From assembly GCA_963837695.1 (NCBI GenBank), contig CAWINZ010000005.1:496001-560000 (forward strand): a DNA stretch of 64,000 nucleotides, in the 5' to 3' direction. The notes below the pieces were generated by a model. The model worked only from the letters and a program-made list of their open reading frames with translations, did not search any database and was not told the DNA's origin. Positions 18,273-26,686 of this stretch are shown here, one piece after another. The DNA is from VRUE01 sp963837695 (lineage in GTDB: Bacteria; Actinomycetota; Thermoleophilia; Solirubrobacterales; 70-9). Numbering within the stretch: position 1 is the stretch's first letter; each line of letters opens with the position of its first letter. The position numbers were made by a program, and so were the translations under genes.

Positions 18273-19409
18273 ATGAACACCAAAAACGTGAGCAACCCGT
18301 TCCGCTACGGCGAGCCCGTGCCCCCGGCAGAGCTCCTCGATCGCGACCAGGAGGCGCTGACTCTGCTCGACAATGCGTTCGGTGGCCACAACAGTCGCCT
18401 GGTCGCGCCGCGTCGCTACGGCAAGACCTCTCTCCTGACGCGGGTCGCGGAGGAAGCACGAGCAGCGGGGTGGGCCGCGATCTACGTCGACTTCTTCGGC
18501 GTGCTGACGTTGGATGACATTGCCAGGCGAATCGAGCGTGCCTACGTTGACGAGCTCCGCGGCCGGCTGGCGAAATGGTTCACCAACGTCCGCCGCATGC
18601 TCCGACCCACCGTCCAACTTGGCGGAGGCCCGCTACCGGTGGGCGTGGAGGTAAGCACTGATCCACAAGCTGAGACCCCTCTACTCGAGCGTCTTGCGCT
18701 ACCGGCACGCCTGTATGAGAAACACGGTACGAAAACGTTGGTGATCTTCGATGAGTTCCAGGACATCCTCGCGACGAGGGATCGGGTCGACGCAGTCATT
18801 CGCTCGGAGATCCAGCACCACGGCGATGCCGCGAGTTACATCTTCGCCGGCTCCCACGTTGGAATGATGCGCGATCTCTTCGTTGACAAGCGCCGAGCTT
18901 TCTATGGACAAGCAAGCCCGCTGAACTTGCTTCCGCTCCGCTATGACGACATCGGGGAGTACGTCGCCGACCGCTTCGAGTCGACCGGCCGCTCGATTGG
19001 AGCGGCGCTCGACCCCCTCCTCGTCACAGCCCAAGGACATCCCCAGCGGACCATGCTTTTGGCACACCTCCTTTGGGATCTCACTCCACCAGAAGAGGAG
19101 GCAACGGAGACGACCTGGTTCGACGCATATGACCAGGCGATGCTTCAAGTTCACGACGAGCTACGCGCACTATGGTCCTCACTGCCCACCTACCAACGCC
19201 GGGTTCTGGCCGCAGTCGCCGACGGCAACGAACGTATCTACGCAGCGAGTCGCCGTCACGGAGGTTCGCGTGGTGCTGCGCCTGGGCGCGCAATCGAGGC
19301 TCTGCTCGATCGGGGTGAGTTCGTTGCCGATCCGGCTACCGAGCCCGGCTACCGACTCGTCGACCCACTGCTCGCAGCGTGGGTCAAGCAGGGGCGCCCG
19401 GGCACCTGA
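18273..19409 (+). CDS. AAA/ORC-type ATPase with winged-helix-like C-terminus
   Basis: 378 aa. NPFRYGEPVPPAELLDRDQE is the typical start of this ATPase group (ATPase_2/AAA_16). Walker A APRRYGKTS at about 45-53; Walker B LVIFDEFQDI; a sensor region SYIFAGSHVGMM; and a C-terminal winged helix (LPTYQRRVLAAVADG ... YRLVDPLLAAWV). ATG at 18273 follows an AT-rich promoter region with a palindrome. Base composition upstream differs from the neighbours, suggesting acquisition. It belongs to the same loose group as the ATPase at 8259. Cellular role unknown. Confidence 0.78.
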   Translation: MNTKNVSNPFRYGEPVPPAELLDRDQEALTLLDNAFGGHNSRLVAPRRYGKTSLLTRVAEEARAAGWAAIYVDFFGVLTLDDIARRIERAYVDELRGRLAKWFTNVRRMLRPTVQLGGGPLPVGVEVSTDPQAETPLLERLALPARLYEKHGTKTLVIFDEFQDILATRDRVDAVIRSEIQHHGDAASYIFAGSHVGMMRDLFVDKRRAFYGQASPLNLLPLRYDDIGEYVADRFESTGRSIGAALDPLLVTAQGHPQRTMLLAHLLWDLTPPEEEATETTWFDAYDQAMLQVHDELRALWSSLPTYQRRVLAAVADGNERIYAASRRHGGSRGAAPGRAIEALLDRGEFVADPATEPGYRLVDPLLAAWVKQGRPGT

Positions 19410-19415
19410 TGCGAA

Positions 19416-20363
19416 TCACTTGAAGATGTAGAGCAGGGCGAAGGCAGTGACGATCCAGATCGCTCCCGCGACGATCATTCCCTTGTCCTCGGCGACCATC
19501 GAGGCGGTGGAGCGGTCGTCGGCGCGGTCGTAGATCAGGTAGAGGTAGCGGAAGATGCCGTAGAGGACCGGGGGGATCGTCCACATCATCTTGTTGCCGA
19601 TGATCGGCGAGTTGACGGCGTAGATCGAGTAGCTGATCACGGTTCCGGTGGTGACCATGGCGACCATCTGGTCGAGGAAGGGCAGCGAGTAGTGCTCCAG
19701 CACCGGGCGACTGTTGGTGCCCTGGTGCAGCTCGGAGACGGCCTCCTGGCGGCGCTTGGTCACGCCGAGGAAGAGGGCGACCATGCCGGTGCAGAGGAGG
19801 AGCCATTCCGAGGCGTGGGCGTCGACGGCGACGGCGCCGGCAGCCACCCGCAGGATGAACAGCCCGGCAAGCGTCATCACGTCGACGATCACGATCTGCT
19901 TGAGGCCGAGGCTGTAGGCCACCTGGGCGATTCCATAGCCGACGACCATCAGCCCGACCTGCCAGTTGACGGTGCCGAAGGCGAGCGCGATCGCGGCGAG
20001 CGCCAGCAGCGGCGCGATCGTCATCGCCGCCCGCTCCGAGAGCTCCCCCGCCGCCAACGGCCGGAAGCGCTTCTTCGGGTGCTTGCGGTCGAGCTCGACG
20101 TCGACCAGGTCGTTGACGTAGTAGCCGGCGCTGGAGATCCCGCAGAAGGCGACGAAGGTGAGGAACGCCTCGAGCACGTCGTGCGGCTGGTTGAACTTGC
20201 CCGAGAAGAGCAGGCCCGCGAAGACGAAGGTGTTCTTGATCCACTCCTGCGGCCGGCCGGTCTTGATCGCCGCCCGCAGCGGCGAGCGCCGCGGCACGAC
20301 GGGTTCCTCCGCCGGGGCTTCAGCCGGGATCGTCGGGTGCTCTGAGGTGATCGTTTCCATCAT
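19416..20363 (-). CDS. UbiA-family prenyltransferase, decaprenyl-phosphate phosphoribosyltransferase type
   Basis: 315 aa with about nine membrane helices. Members of this branch transfer 5-phosphoribose from PRPP to decaprenyl phosphate, the first step of arabinose donor synthesis in mycobacteria. Motif I NDLVDVELDRKHP binds Mg2+; a second acidic motif is YDRADDRS. The N-terminal GRPQEWIKNTFVFAGLLFSG is the signature of this branch. Whether this organism makes arabinogalactan is not shown here; a related polyprenyl sugar could be the product. It lies downstream of the two-component operon on the same strand. Confidence 0.85.
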   Translation of the reverse strand: MMETITSEHPTIPAEAPAEEPVVPRRSPLRAAIKTGRPQEWIKNTFVFAGLLFSGKFNQPHDVLEAFLTFVAFCGISSAGYYVNDLVDVELDRKHPKKRFRPLAAGELSERAAMTIAPLLALAAIALAFGTVNWQVGLMVVGYGIAQVAYSLGLKQIVIVDVMTLAGLFILRVAAGAVAVDAHASEWLLLCTGMVALFLGVTKRRQEAVSELHQGTNSRPVLEHYSLPFLDQMVAMVTTGTVISYSIYAVNSPIIGNKMMWTIPPVLYGIFRYLYLIYDRADDRSTASMVAEDKGMIVAGAIWIVTAFALLYIFK

Positions 20364-20385
20364 GCTGGTCGCGGGAGGGTAGCGC

Positions 20386-21492
20386 TCAGCCCGGTAGCCG
20401 CACCGTGAATCGGGCCCCGCGGGCGGGGAGATTCTCCACGGCCACGCTGCCCCCCATCGCCTCGGTCAGCTCGCGGACGATCGCCAGGCCGAGGCCGGCG
20501 CCGGCCGGCGAGCCGTGCCCGGCGCGGGCGCGCAGATGGAAGCGCTCGAAGGCCCGGGGGATCTCCTCCTCGGGGATGCCGGGGCCCTGGTCGCCGACGC
20601 GGACCTCGCCGGGCCGCGCCTCGACGCCCACCGTCCCTCCCTCGGGGCTGACCCTGATCGCGTTCTCGAGCAGGTTGGAGACCACCTGCAGGGTGCGGCC
20701 GTGGTCGGCCGTCGCGGGGGCGTCGGCTCCCTCCACAGTGACCGTCACCCCCGCCGCGGCGGCGCGCGGTCGCAGCCGTTCCTCGGCCTCGCGGGCGACG
20801 GCGGCCAGGTCGACGGGCTCGCTGCGCACCTCGAGCACCCCCTGGCGCAGGCGCGCCAGGGCCAGCAGGTCCCCCACCAGCCGCTCCAGGCGCTCCGCCT
20901 CGCGGCCGACCACGACGGCGGCCTCGCGCGGCTCGACCGTGCCGTCCTCGATCCCCTCCGCGTAACCCCGGATCGAGGTCAGCGGGGTGCGCAGGTCGTG
21001 GGAGACGGAGAGCAGCACAGCGCGCTCCGCGTCCCGGGCGAGGGCGAGCTGCGCCGCCATCCGGTTGAACGACTCGGCGAGGTCGTCGAGCTCCTCGGTG
21101 CCGACCGCCGGGACCGGCTCGGGATGTCGCCCCTCGGCCAGCTCGCCGGCGGCGGCCCCCAGCCGGCGCAGCGGTCGGGTCAGCCGACGCGCCAGCAACG
21201 CAGCGACCGCCGCGGCGAGCAGCGCCGCCGCCCCGCTGGCGATCAGCAGCGCCGAGAGATAGCGACTGAAGTCGCCGCCGAGAACGTCCACCGGAGGGGG
21301 CGGTGGCGGGGGAGGCGGGCGCAGGCCGCGGACCCCGGCGGGCGGCGCGTGGATGCGCTGTTCGGCATTGCGACGGAGGGTTTCGTGCACCGCTTCCCGG
21401 GTGAGCACGATGCCCAGCGCCAGCGAAGCGCCGACCGCAAGCAGCACCACTCCGAGGATCGCGACGAAGAGCCGCGCGCGTAGCGAGCGCAT
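20386..21492 (-). CDS. Sensor histidine kinase
   Basis: 368 aa. TM1 at residues 8-30, a short extracellular loop with a run of nine prolines (about 62-70), TM2 at about 82-104, then HAMP, HisKA with SVSHDLRTPLTS, and HATPase with N box NLLENAI, DQGPGIP and AGLGLAI. The start overlaps the regulator stop by one base. The polyproline run may stall ribosomes and would depend on EF-P. It forms an operon with the exported protein at 22174 and the regulator at 21492. Confidence 0.93.
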   Translation of the reverse strand: MRSLRARLFVAILGVVLLAVGASLALGIVLTREAVHETLRRNAEQRIHAPPAGVRGLRPPPPPPPPPVDVLGGDFSRYLSALLIASGAAALLAAAVAALLARRLTRPLRRLGAAAGELAEGRHPEPVPAVGTEELDDLAESFNRMAAQLALARDAERAVLLSVSHDLRTPLTSIRGYAEGIEDGTVEPREAAVVVGREAERLERLVGDLLALARLRQGVLEVRSEPVDLAAVAREAEERLRPRAAAAGVTVTVEGADAPATADHGRTLQVVSNLLENAIRVSPEGGTVGVEARPGEVRVGDQGPGIPEEEIPRAFERFHLRARAGHGSPAGAGLGLAIVRELTEAMGGSVAVENLPARGARFTVRLPG

Positions 21493-22169
21493 CAGGGCAC
21501 GGCCTTGTAGCCGGCGCCGCGCACGGTCTGGACCAAGTCGGGCCGGCCGAGCTTGGCGCGCAACTGGGCGACGTGCACGTCGACCGTGCGCGTCCCGCCG
21601 GCGAACTCGCCGCCCCAGACCAGCTCCAGAAGGCGATCGCGGCTGAGCACGACGCCCGGATGCGAAAGCAGCGCCGCGAGCAGGTCGAACTCCCGCCCGG
21701 TCAGCTCGACCGGCTCGCCGCCGACCGTCACGGCGCGCGCGGCGCGGTCGAGCACGACATCGCTGAGGACCAACGGGCCGCCGCCGTTGCCGGTCTCGTC
21801 CCCACCGCCGGCGCGGCGCAGGATCGCCTTCACCCGGGCGACCAGCTCGCGCGGCGAGAACGGCTTGGTGACGTAGTCGTCTGCGCCGGCTTCGAGGCCG
21901 GCCACGCGGTCGACCTCGTCGTCACGGGCGCTGAGGATCAGGATCGGCACGCCGGTGCGGCCGCGCAGCCGTCGGCAGACCTCGAAGCCGTCGATTCCCG
22001 GCAGGCCGATGTCGAGGACGACCAGCCGCACCGGGTGGCGGCCCAGCTCCTCCAGCGCCTGCTCGCCGCTGCGAGCCCAGACGACGCCGAACCCGTCGCG
22101 CTTGAGGTAGGCGCGAACGAGGTCGGCGATCGCCTGCTCGTCCTCTACTACGAGGATGGCTCCGTTCAC
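21492..22169 (-). CDS. OmpR-family response regulator
   Basis: 225 aa. The receiver domain has the acidic pair EDE, phospho-acceptor Asp in VVLDIGLPG, and YVTKPFS. The DNA-binding winged helix has ELTGREFDLLAALLSHPGVV and RTVDVHVAQLRAKLG. GTG at 22169 is chosen because it leaves 4 bases to the previous gene; the ATG at 22199 would lie inside that gene. A direct TGTAAG repeat at 22762, spaced 11 bases as for OmpR-type proteins, suggests that it activates its own operon. Confidence 0.93.
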   Translation of the reverse strand: MNGAILVVEDEQAIADLVRAYLKRDGFGVVWARSGEQALEELGRHPVRLVVLDIGLPGIDGFEVCRRLRGRTGVPILILSARDDEVDRVAGLEAGADDYVTKPFSPRELVARVKAILRRAGGGDETGNGGGPLVLSDVVLDRAARAVTVGGEPVELTGREFDLLAALLSHPGVVLSRDRLLELVWGGEFAGGTRTVDVHVAQLRAKLGRPDLVQTVRGAGYKAVP

Positions 22170-22173
22170 ACGG

Positions 22174-22689
22174 CTAGCCTTGCATCTGTGGCGGTCCACC
22201 CTGCGGTGCGCCCTGCGGCGGACCCTGACCGGGCTTGGGCGGCAGCATGACCGTCTTCGCGGTGCCGCCTTCGGGACCGCAGACGACGACCTGCTGACCC
22301 GCTTCGAGGTCGCCGACCGTCGTCGTCTTGCCGGGGCCGGCCAAGACCTTGGTGTCGGAGTCGACCGCGACCGTCACTTCGTTGCCGTCGTTCTCCTTCA
22401 GCGTGATCGAGCTTTCGCTCGCGCTGACGACTTCGCCGCTGTCGAGCCTGACCACCTCGGCTTCGCCGTTGTGCTGCACGTGCAGCTGAGCGTAGGTCAG
22501 GTCTTTGCCGAACTGGCCGATCGGTCCGCCCGGGGGCGGCAGCATCCGTTTTCCGCTGAGCGGCGTACGGTGATGGGACTTGCCGCTGTTTCCGCTGTCC
22601 TGGGCGACGGCGAGTCCGGCCACGACCAGAGCCGCGATCAGACCCGTCGTGGCGACGGCTCGCGCCCTGCTGTGTAGTGACTTGAACAT
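22174..22689 (-). CDS. Exported protein with DUF5666-like beta domain
   Basis: 171 aa. Signal peptide at residues 1-30 (TTGLIAALVVAGLAVAQ), then a basic Ser/His stretch. A beta-barrel-like part at about 75-145 contains SGEVVSASESSITLKENDG and VAVDSDTKVL, similar to DUF5666 OB-like domains. The tail is Pro/Gly/Gln-rich. It is the first gene of a three-gene operon with a two-component system, so it may be the sensed or regulated envelope component (inference). Confidence 0.72.
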   Translation of the reverse strand: MFKSLHSRARAVATTGLIAALVVAGLAVAQDSGNSGKSHHRTPLSGKRMLPPPGGPIGQFGKDLTYAQLHVQHNGEAEVVRLDSGEVVSASESSITLKENDGNEVTVAVDSDTKVLAGPGKTTTVGDLEAGQQVVVCGPEGGTAKTVMLPPKPGQGPPQGAPQGGPPQMQG

Positions 22690-22761
22690 CTCTTGACCTC
22701 CTGTCGAGTGATTCGGACAGGTCGATCCTCGAAGCAGGCCGTTCGGCGGCGATCAGGCCCG

Positions 22762-22778
22762 TGTAAGAGGTCTGTAAG
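22762..22778. promoter_or_regulatory. OmpR-type direct repeat, TGTAAG-N5-TGTAAG
   Basis: TGTAAG at 22762-22767 and again at 22773-22778, 11 bases apart, upstream of the three-gene operon starting at 22689. That spacing is the usual layout for OmpR-family response regulators. Probable site for the regulator encoded at 21492. Confidence 0.5.
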
Positions 22779-22790
22779 CCGCCGCTCCCG

Positions 22791-24431
22791 TCAGGGGTCG
22801 ATCAGCACGCCTGGATTCAACATGCCGGTGGGATCGAGCTCGGCCTTGGCGGCGCGTAGGGCGGCGGCGAAGGGAGCGGGGCGCTGGCGGTCATACCAGG
22901 GGCGGTGATCGCGGCCGACGGCGTGGTGGTGGGTGATCGTGCCGCCGCCCTCGATCACCGCCTCGGCCGCGGCCGCCTTGATCTCGTCCCACTGCTCGAC
23001 CTCGCCACCGCGCACCGCGGGGGCCATCACCGTGAAGTAGGGAGCCGGCCCATCGGGGTAGACGTGAGTGAAGCGACAGCTGACGCGGGGGGCGCCGTGG
23101 CCCTCACCGGGCGCGTCGCAAACGTCGGCGACCTTGGTGCGCACCGCCTCGATCGCCGTCGCGTGGAAGTCCTCGAAGCGGTCCCAGGTGATCGCCGTCT
23201 CGAAGGTCTCCGAGAGAACACCGCAGGCGACGAAGGTGTCGCGCAGGTAGGGCGCCAACAGGAAGGCCGAGCGCCAAGCCCCCACCGAATCCCCGCCCTC
23301 CCCGTCGGTGGGCCGATTTCCGGTCATATGGGCCGGTTTTCGGCCCGTCGGCGGGGGATTTGGGGTGCCGCCGTGGGCTTGGGCCACGTCTAGCGCCAGG
23401 TTCATCGCGGCGTCCACCGGGTGGTGGGCAGACTCGAAACCGAGCACCAGCAGGCTCTTCTCGCCGCCGCCGGCGCCCGTCATCCCCGCCTCGGTCGCGT
23501 CGAGCAGGCGGCAGTTGCTCGGGTAGAGGCCCGATTGCGAGATCTCGCGCACAGCGCCCGCCGCCTTCAGGAAGTCGTCGAACTCGACCCCACAGGAGCT
23601 CTTGAACTCGGGCCGCGGTCGCACCCGCATCCAGGCCTCGCCGATCACGCCGAGGATGCCCTCGGAGCCGATCAGCGCCCGGTCGGGCGATGGTCCCGCT
23701 CCCGAACCCGGCAGCCGCCGGCTCTCCCAGGTCCCGCGCGGCGTGATCGCCCGCGCCGACTCGACCAGGTCGTCGATATGCGTGTAGAGGGTGGCGAAGT
23801 GCCCGCCCGCCCGGGTCGCGATCCAGCCGCCGAGCGTCGCGTACTCGAACGACTGCGGGAAGTGGCGCAGAGTCAACCCGTGCTCGCGCAGCTGCTCTTC
23901 CAGTCTCGGTCCCGTGGCCCCGGCTTGGACCCGAGCCGCCATCGACTCCGCGTCCACCTCCAGCACCCGATCGAGCCGCCGCAGATCGAGCGAGACAAAG
24001 GGCCGATCCCCAAGCCGTCCCTCGACCCCACCAACCACGCTCGTCCCGCCGCCAAAGGGAATGACCGCAGCCCCCTCGGACTCGGCCCAGCTCAGCACAA
24101 CCTCGATCTCCGACTCGTCCTTGGGCAGAGCGACAAGATCGGGTGGATTCGCGAATTCTCCCCGAAACCCCCGCACAACGTCCCGGTAAGCCTTCCCCAA
24201 AGCCCGACTCACACGCTCGTACTCCTCGTCGGTAAACAGGTCGCCGAATCCAGAGGGCACCTTCAACCGCGGCGCCCGAACCTCGACCTCCTCAAGCGGA
24301 ACAGGCTGTTCTACCTCGCCACCAAAGCCGAATCGAGCCCTGATCCCAGCAGCAGCCTCCTCAAGCTCCTTCTCAGAAGGAGCTTGATCCTCATACCCCC
24401 ACCCCCAGTGCTTCAGCCTCCGCTCAGTCAT
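22791..24431 (-). CDS. FAD-linked oxidase, alkyl-DHAP synthase-like
   Basis: 546 aa. The PCMH-type FAD domain is seen (LVALPKDESEIEVVLSWAE, VIPFGGGTSVVGGVEG), then GGWIATRAGGHFATLYTHIDDLV, and the C-terminal cap with ETFETAITWDRF and a histidine-rich HHHAVGRDHRPWY. This layout and MTERRLKHWGWGYED match alkyldihydroxyacetonephosphate synthase-like actinobacterial proteins. The real activity may be ether-lipid synthesis or oxidation of a hydroxy acid. ATG 24431 is chosen; an upstream extension would run through a hairpin. A palindromic repeat (23302) is inserted in frame, encoding the loop PTGRKPAHMTGNRPTDG. Confidence 0.85.
   Translation of the reverse strand: MTERRLKHWGWGYEDQAPSEKELEEAAAGIRARFGFGGEVEQPVPLEEVEVRAPRLKVPSGFGDLFTDEEYERVSRALGKAYRDVVRGFRGEFANPPDLVALPKDESEIEVVLSWAESEGAAVIPFGGGTSVVGGVEGRLGDRPFVSLDLRRLDRVLEVDAESMAARVQAGATGPRLEEQLREHGLTLRHFPQSFEYATLGGWIATRAGGHFATLYTHIDDLVESARAITPRGTWESRRLPGSGAGPSPDRALIGSEGILGVIGEAWMRVRPRPEFKSSCGVEFDDFLKAAGAVREISQSGLYPSNCRLLDATEAGMTGAGGGEKSLLVLGFESAHHPVDAAMNLALDVAQAHGGTPNPPPTGRKPAHMTGNRPTDGEGGDSVGAWRSAFLLAPYLRDTFVACGVLSETFETAITWDRFEDFHATAIEAVRTKVADVCDAPGEGHGAPRVSCRFTHVYPDGPAPYFTVMAPAVRGGEVEQWDEIKAAAAEAVIEGGGTITHHHAVGRDHRPWYDRQRPAPFAAALRAAKAELDPTGMLNPGVLIDP
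23302..23354. repeat. Palindromic element, family C, inside a coding gene (copy 1)
   Basis: Arms 23302-23323 and 23333-23354 pair at 16 of 22 positions. The right arm (CCGGTTTTCGGCCCGTCGGC) matches the element at 62531 exactly. It lies in frame in the FAD-linked oxidase and encodes part of a loop between two conserved blocks. Confidence 0.75.
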
Positions 24432-24460
24432 CCACGGCAATCGTAAGTCCCCCGCGCTCA

Positions 24461-24501
24461 ATTGCAGCTTTTTCCACCCCATAGTGGGGAAAGGCTGCAA
24501 T
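24461..24501. repeat. Short hairpin, family D, upstream of the FAD-linked oxidase
   Basis: ATTGCAGC and its complement GCTGCAAT enclose TTTTTCCACCCC-ATAG-TGGGGAAAG, giving a long imperfect hairpin. It sits 30 bases before the oxidase start. Compare the hairpins at 45506 and 59401, which have a similar CCCC/GGGG apex but different outer arms. Confidence 0.6.
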
Positions 24502-24532
24502 CGACGGAAGCAGCGCGGGTGCCGACGAGGGC

Positions 24533-24663
24533 CGGTGGGGAGGGCAGGGGGCATCCCCGCGGCAGCGGCGTCCTCTTTTTCGCCCGCCGACCCTGGGGCG
24601 ACAGCGAAAAGCTCCCCTGCGAAAAACCCAGCAACGCGGGGAGGCCCCCTGCCCTCCCCACCG
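24533..24663. repeat. Long inverted-repeat element, family A, copy 1 (reverse orientation)
   Basis: Arms 24533-24561 and 24635-24663 pair with one mismatch. The core, read on the minus strand, has GCTGGGTTTTTCGC and GGCGAAAAAGAGGACGCC as in the elements at 30720 and 34258. The arm sequence (GGTGGGGAGGGCAGGGGGC) is unique to this locus. It is located in the gap between two minus-strand genes. Confidence 0.82.
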
Positions 24664-24669
24664 CCGGAC

Positions 24670-26660
24670 CTACCAGTGCACGCCTTTCATCAAGTGCGCA
24701 AACGCAACCGCCTCGGTGGTAGGCGCCCGATCCGGCGCCTCGTCGCCCTTCCCCTTGGCCGCCTGCGACTCCGGAAAGAGCTTGAAGGCCGTGTTGAGGA
24801 TTTTGTCGCTGACGGTCGGCGCGACCGCGTAGAGCAGCTCGCCGAAGGTCCCCATCCGGGTCGCCACCTTCTTCGGCTTGGCGATCATCGCCCCGGCGAT
24901 CATCTCCGCCGCCTCCTCAGGGGTGATCGCCGGGAACATGTCGTACATCCGCGTCGGCGCGATCATCGGCGTCCGCACCAGCGGCATGTAGATCGTCGTG
25001 ATGTCGACGCCGTCGTCGAACACCTCGGAGGCGATCACCCGGCTGAAGGCGTCGAGCGCCGACTTCGAGGCGACGTAGGCGGAGAAGCGCGGCGGGTTGG
25101 TCTGGGCGCCGATCGAGCTGATGTTGATGATGTGGCCCGACTTGCGCGCCTGCATCGAGGGCAGCAGCGCCAGGATCAGCCGCAGCGCGCCGAAGTAGTT
25201 GATCTGCATCGTCCGCTCGTAGTCATGGAAGCGGTCGTAGGAGAGCTTGACCGAGCGCCGGATCGAGCGGCCCGCGTTATTGACGAGGATGTCGACCTGC
25301 CCGTGGTAGGCGAGCACCTCCTCGGCCATCCGCTCGACGTCCTCGACGTCGGACATGTCGCAGCGATGGATGTGGGCCACCCCGCCGGCCGCCTCGATCT
25401 CCCGCTTCGCCTCCTCGAGCTTGTCGACCGAGCGGGCGACGAGCAGCACCGTCGCGCCGGCGTCGGCGGCCTTGACCGCGGCCGCCTTGCCGATTCCCGA
25501 GGACGCGCCGGTGATCAGCACCACCTTGCCGCGCACCGCCGCCGAGAGCGAGCGGTCCTGGAACAGGTCGGGGTCGAGGTTGCGCTCCCAGTAGTCCCAG
25601 ACGCGGTCGGCGTAGCTCTCCAGCGGCGGCACCTCGATCCCCGAGCCGGCGAGCGCGGCCTCCGCCTCGGTCGAGTCGAAGTGGGTCGGGTAGCTGACGT
25701 AGCTGAGCACGCCGGCCGGGATGCCGACCTGATCCAGCGCCGCTTTCGCCGCCCGCTTTGCCGGCGGGAAGAACTTCAGGCCCGTGCGGACCAGGCTGGT
25801 CGCCGGGTCGGTGATGCCGGAATCAAGCTGCAGCGCCGCCTGCGGCGCGTCGGCCACGCGGGCAAAGAGGTTGAGGACCTCGCCGGCCGTCTTCGGCCTC
25901 GGATCGGTGAGGCTGAAGGCCTTCCCGTCGAGCCCCGGCTTGTGGGCGATGTGGTCGATCGCCGCGGCGACGTAGTCGACCGGGACGATGTTGATCTCCC
26001 CCCCTCGACGCCAAGGGTCGGCAGCCACGACGGCAGCACCCGCCGGGCCTGCTGCAGCAGCTTGAACATGTAGTAGGGCCCGTCGATCTTGTCGATCTCG
26101 CCCGTGCGCGAGTCGCCGACGACGATCCCCGGCCGGTAGACCCGCCAGGGTCGGCCGCAGTGCTCGCGCACGACCCGCTCGGACTCGTGCTTGGTGCGGA
26201 AATAGGGGTGGGTGTCGAGGTCTTCGGCCTCCTCGAACATGTCCTCGGTCCAGGTGCCCTTGTAGAGGCCGGCGGCGGCGATCGAGCTGACCTGGTGGAA
26301 ACAGCCCGCCTCGATCGCGCCGGCCAGTTCAACCGCATGCCTGGTTCCCTCGACATTGGCGACCTCCTGGGCCTCGGCGCCCGCGGCCATGTCGTAGATC
26401 GCGGCCAGGTGGAAGAAGTGGTCGACGTCGCCGCGCAGCGTCAGCAGGTCCTCCTCGGAGACGCCAAGGCTCGGCTGAGCGAGGTCGCCGGCGACCGGCA
26501 CGACCCGCGCTCCATCGGCTCCCCAAGCGGTCCGCAGCTCCTCTAGGCGCCCGCGCGAGCCCGCCCGAACCAGCGCGTAGATCGTCCCCTCGCGCTGCAA
26601 AAGTCGGGCTACGAGGTTGCGGCCGATGAAGCCGGTGGCGCCGGTGACGAAGTAGTTCAT
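24670..26660 (-). pseudogene. Two-domain SDR, fatty acyl-CoA reductase-like, with a frameshift
   Basis: The N-terminal half (26660 to about 26000) is an extended SDR/thioester reductase-like domain: FVTGATGFIGRNLVARLL, the YFRTKHESE active-site Tyr/Lys, YRPGIVVGDS. The C-terminal half is a classical SDR: VVLITGASSGIGKAAA, NNAGRS, and S-Y-K in SAYVASKSAL. The two frames meet at a run of seven G (complement of 25998-26004); one more G gives EGGEINIVPVDYVAAAIDH and a 663-aa protein, the size of mycobacterial AcrA1-type enzymes. Deletion in a homopolymer may be a sequencing error or phase variation. ATG 26660 is chosen over 26675. Confidence 0.85.
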
Positions 26661-26686
26661 CGCTCTTTCATACACTCAATCTACGA

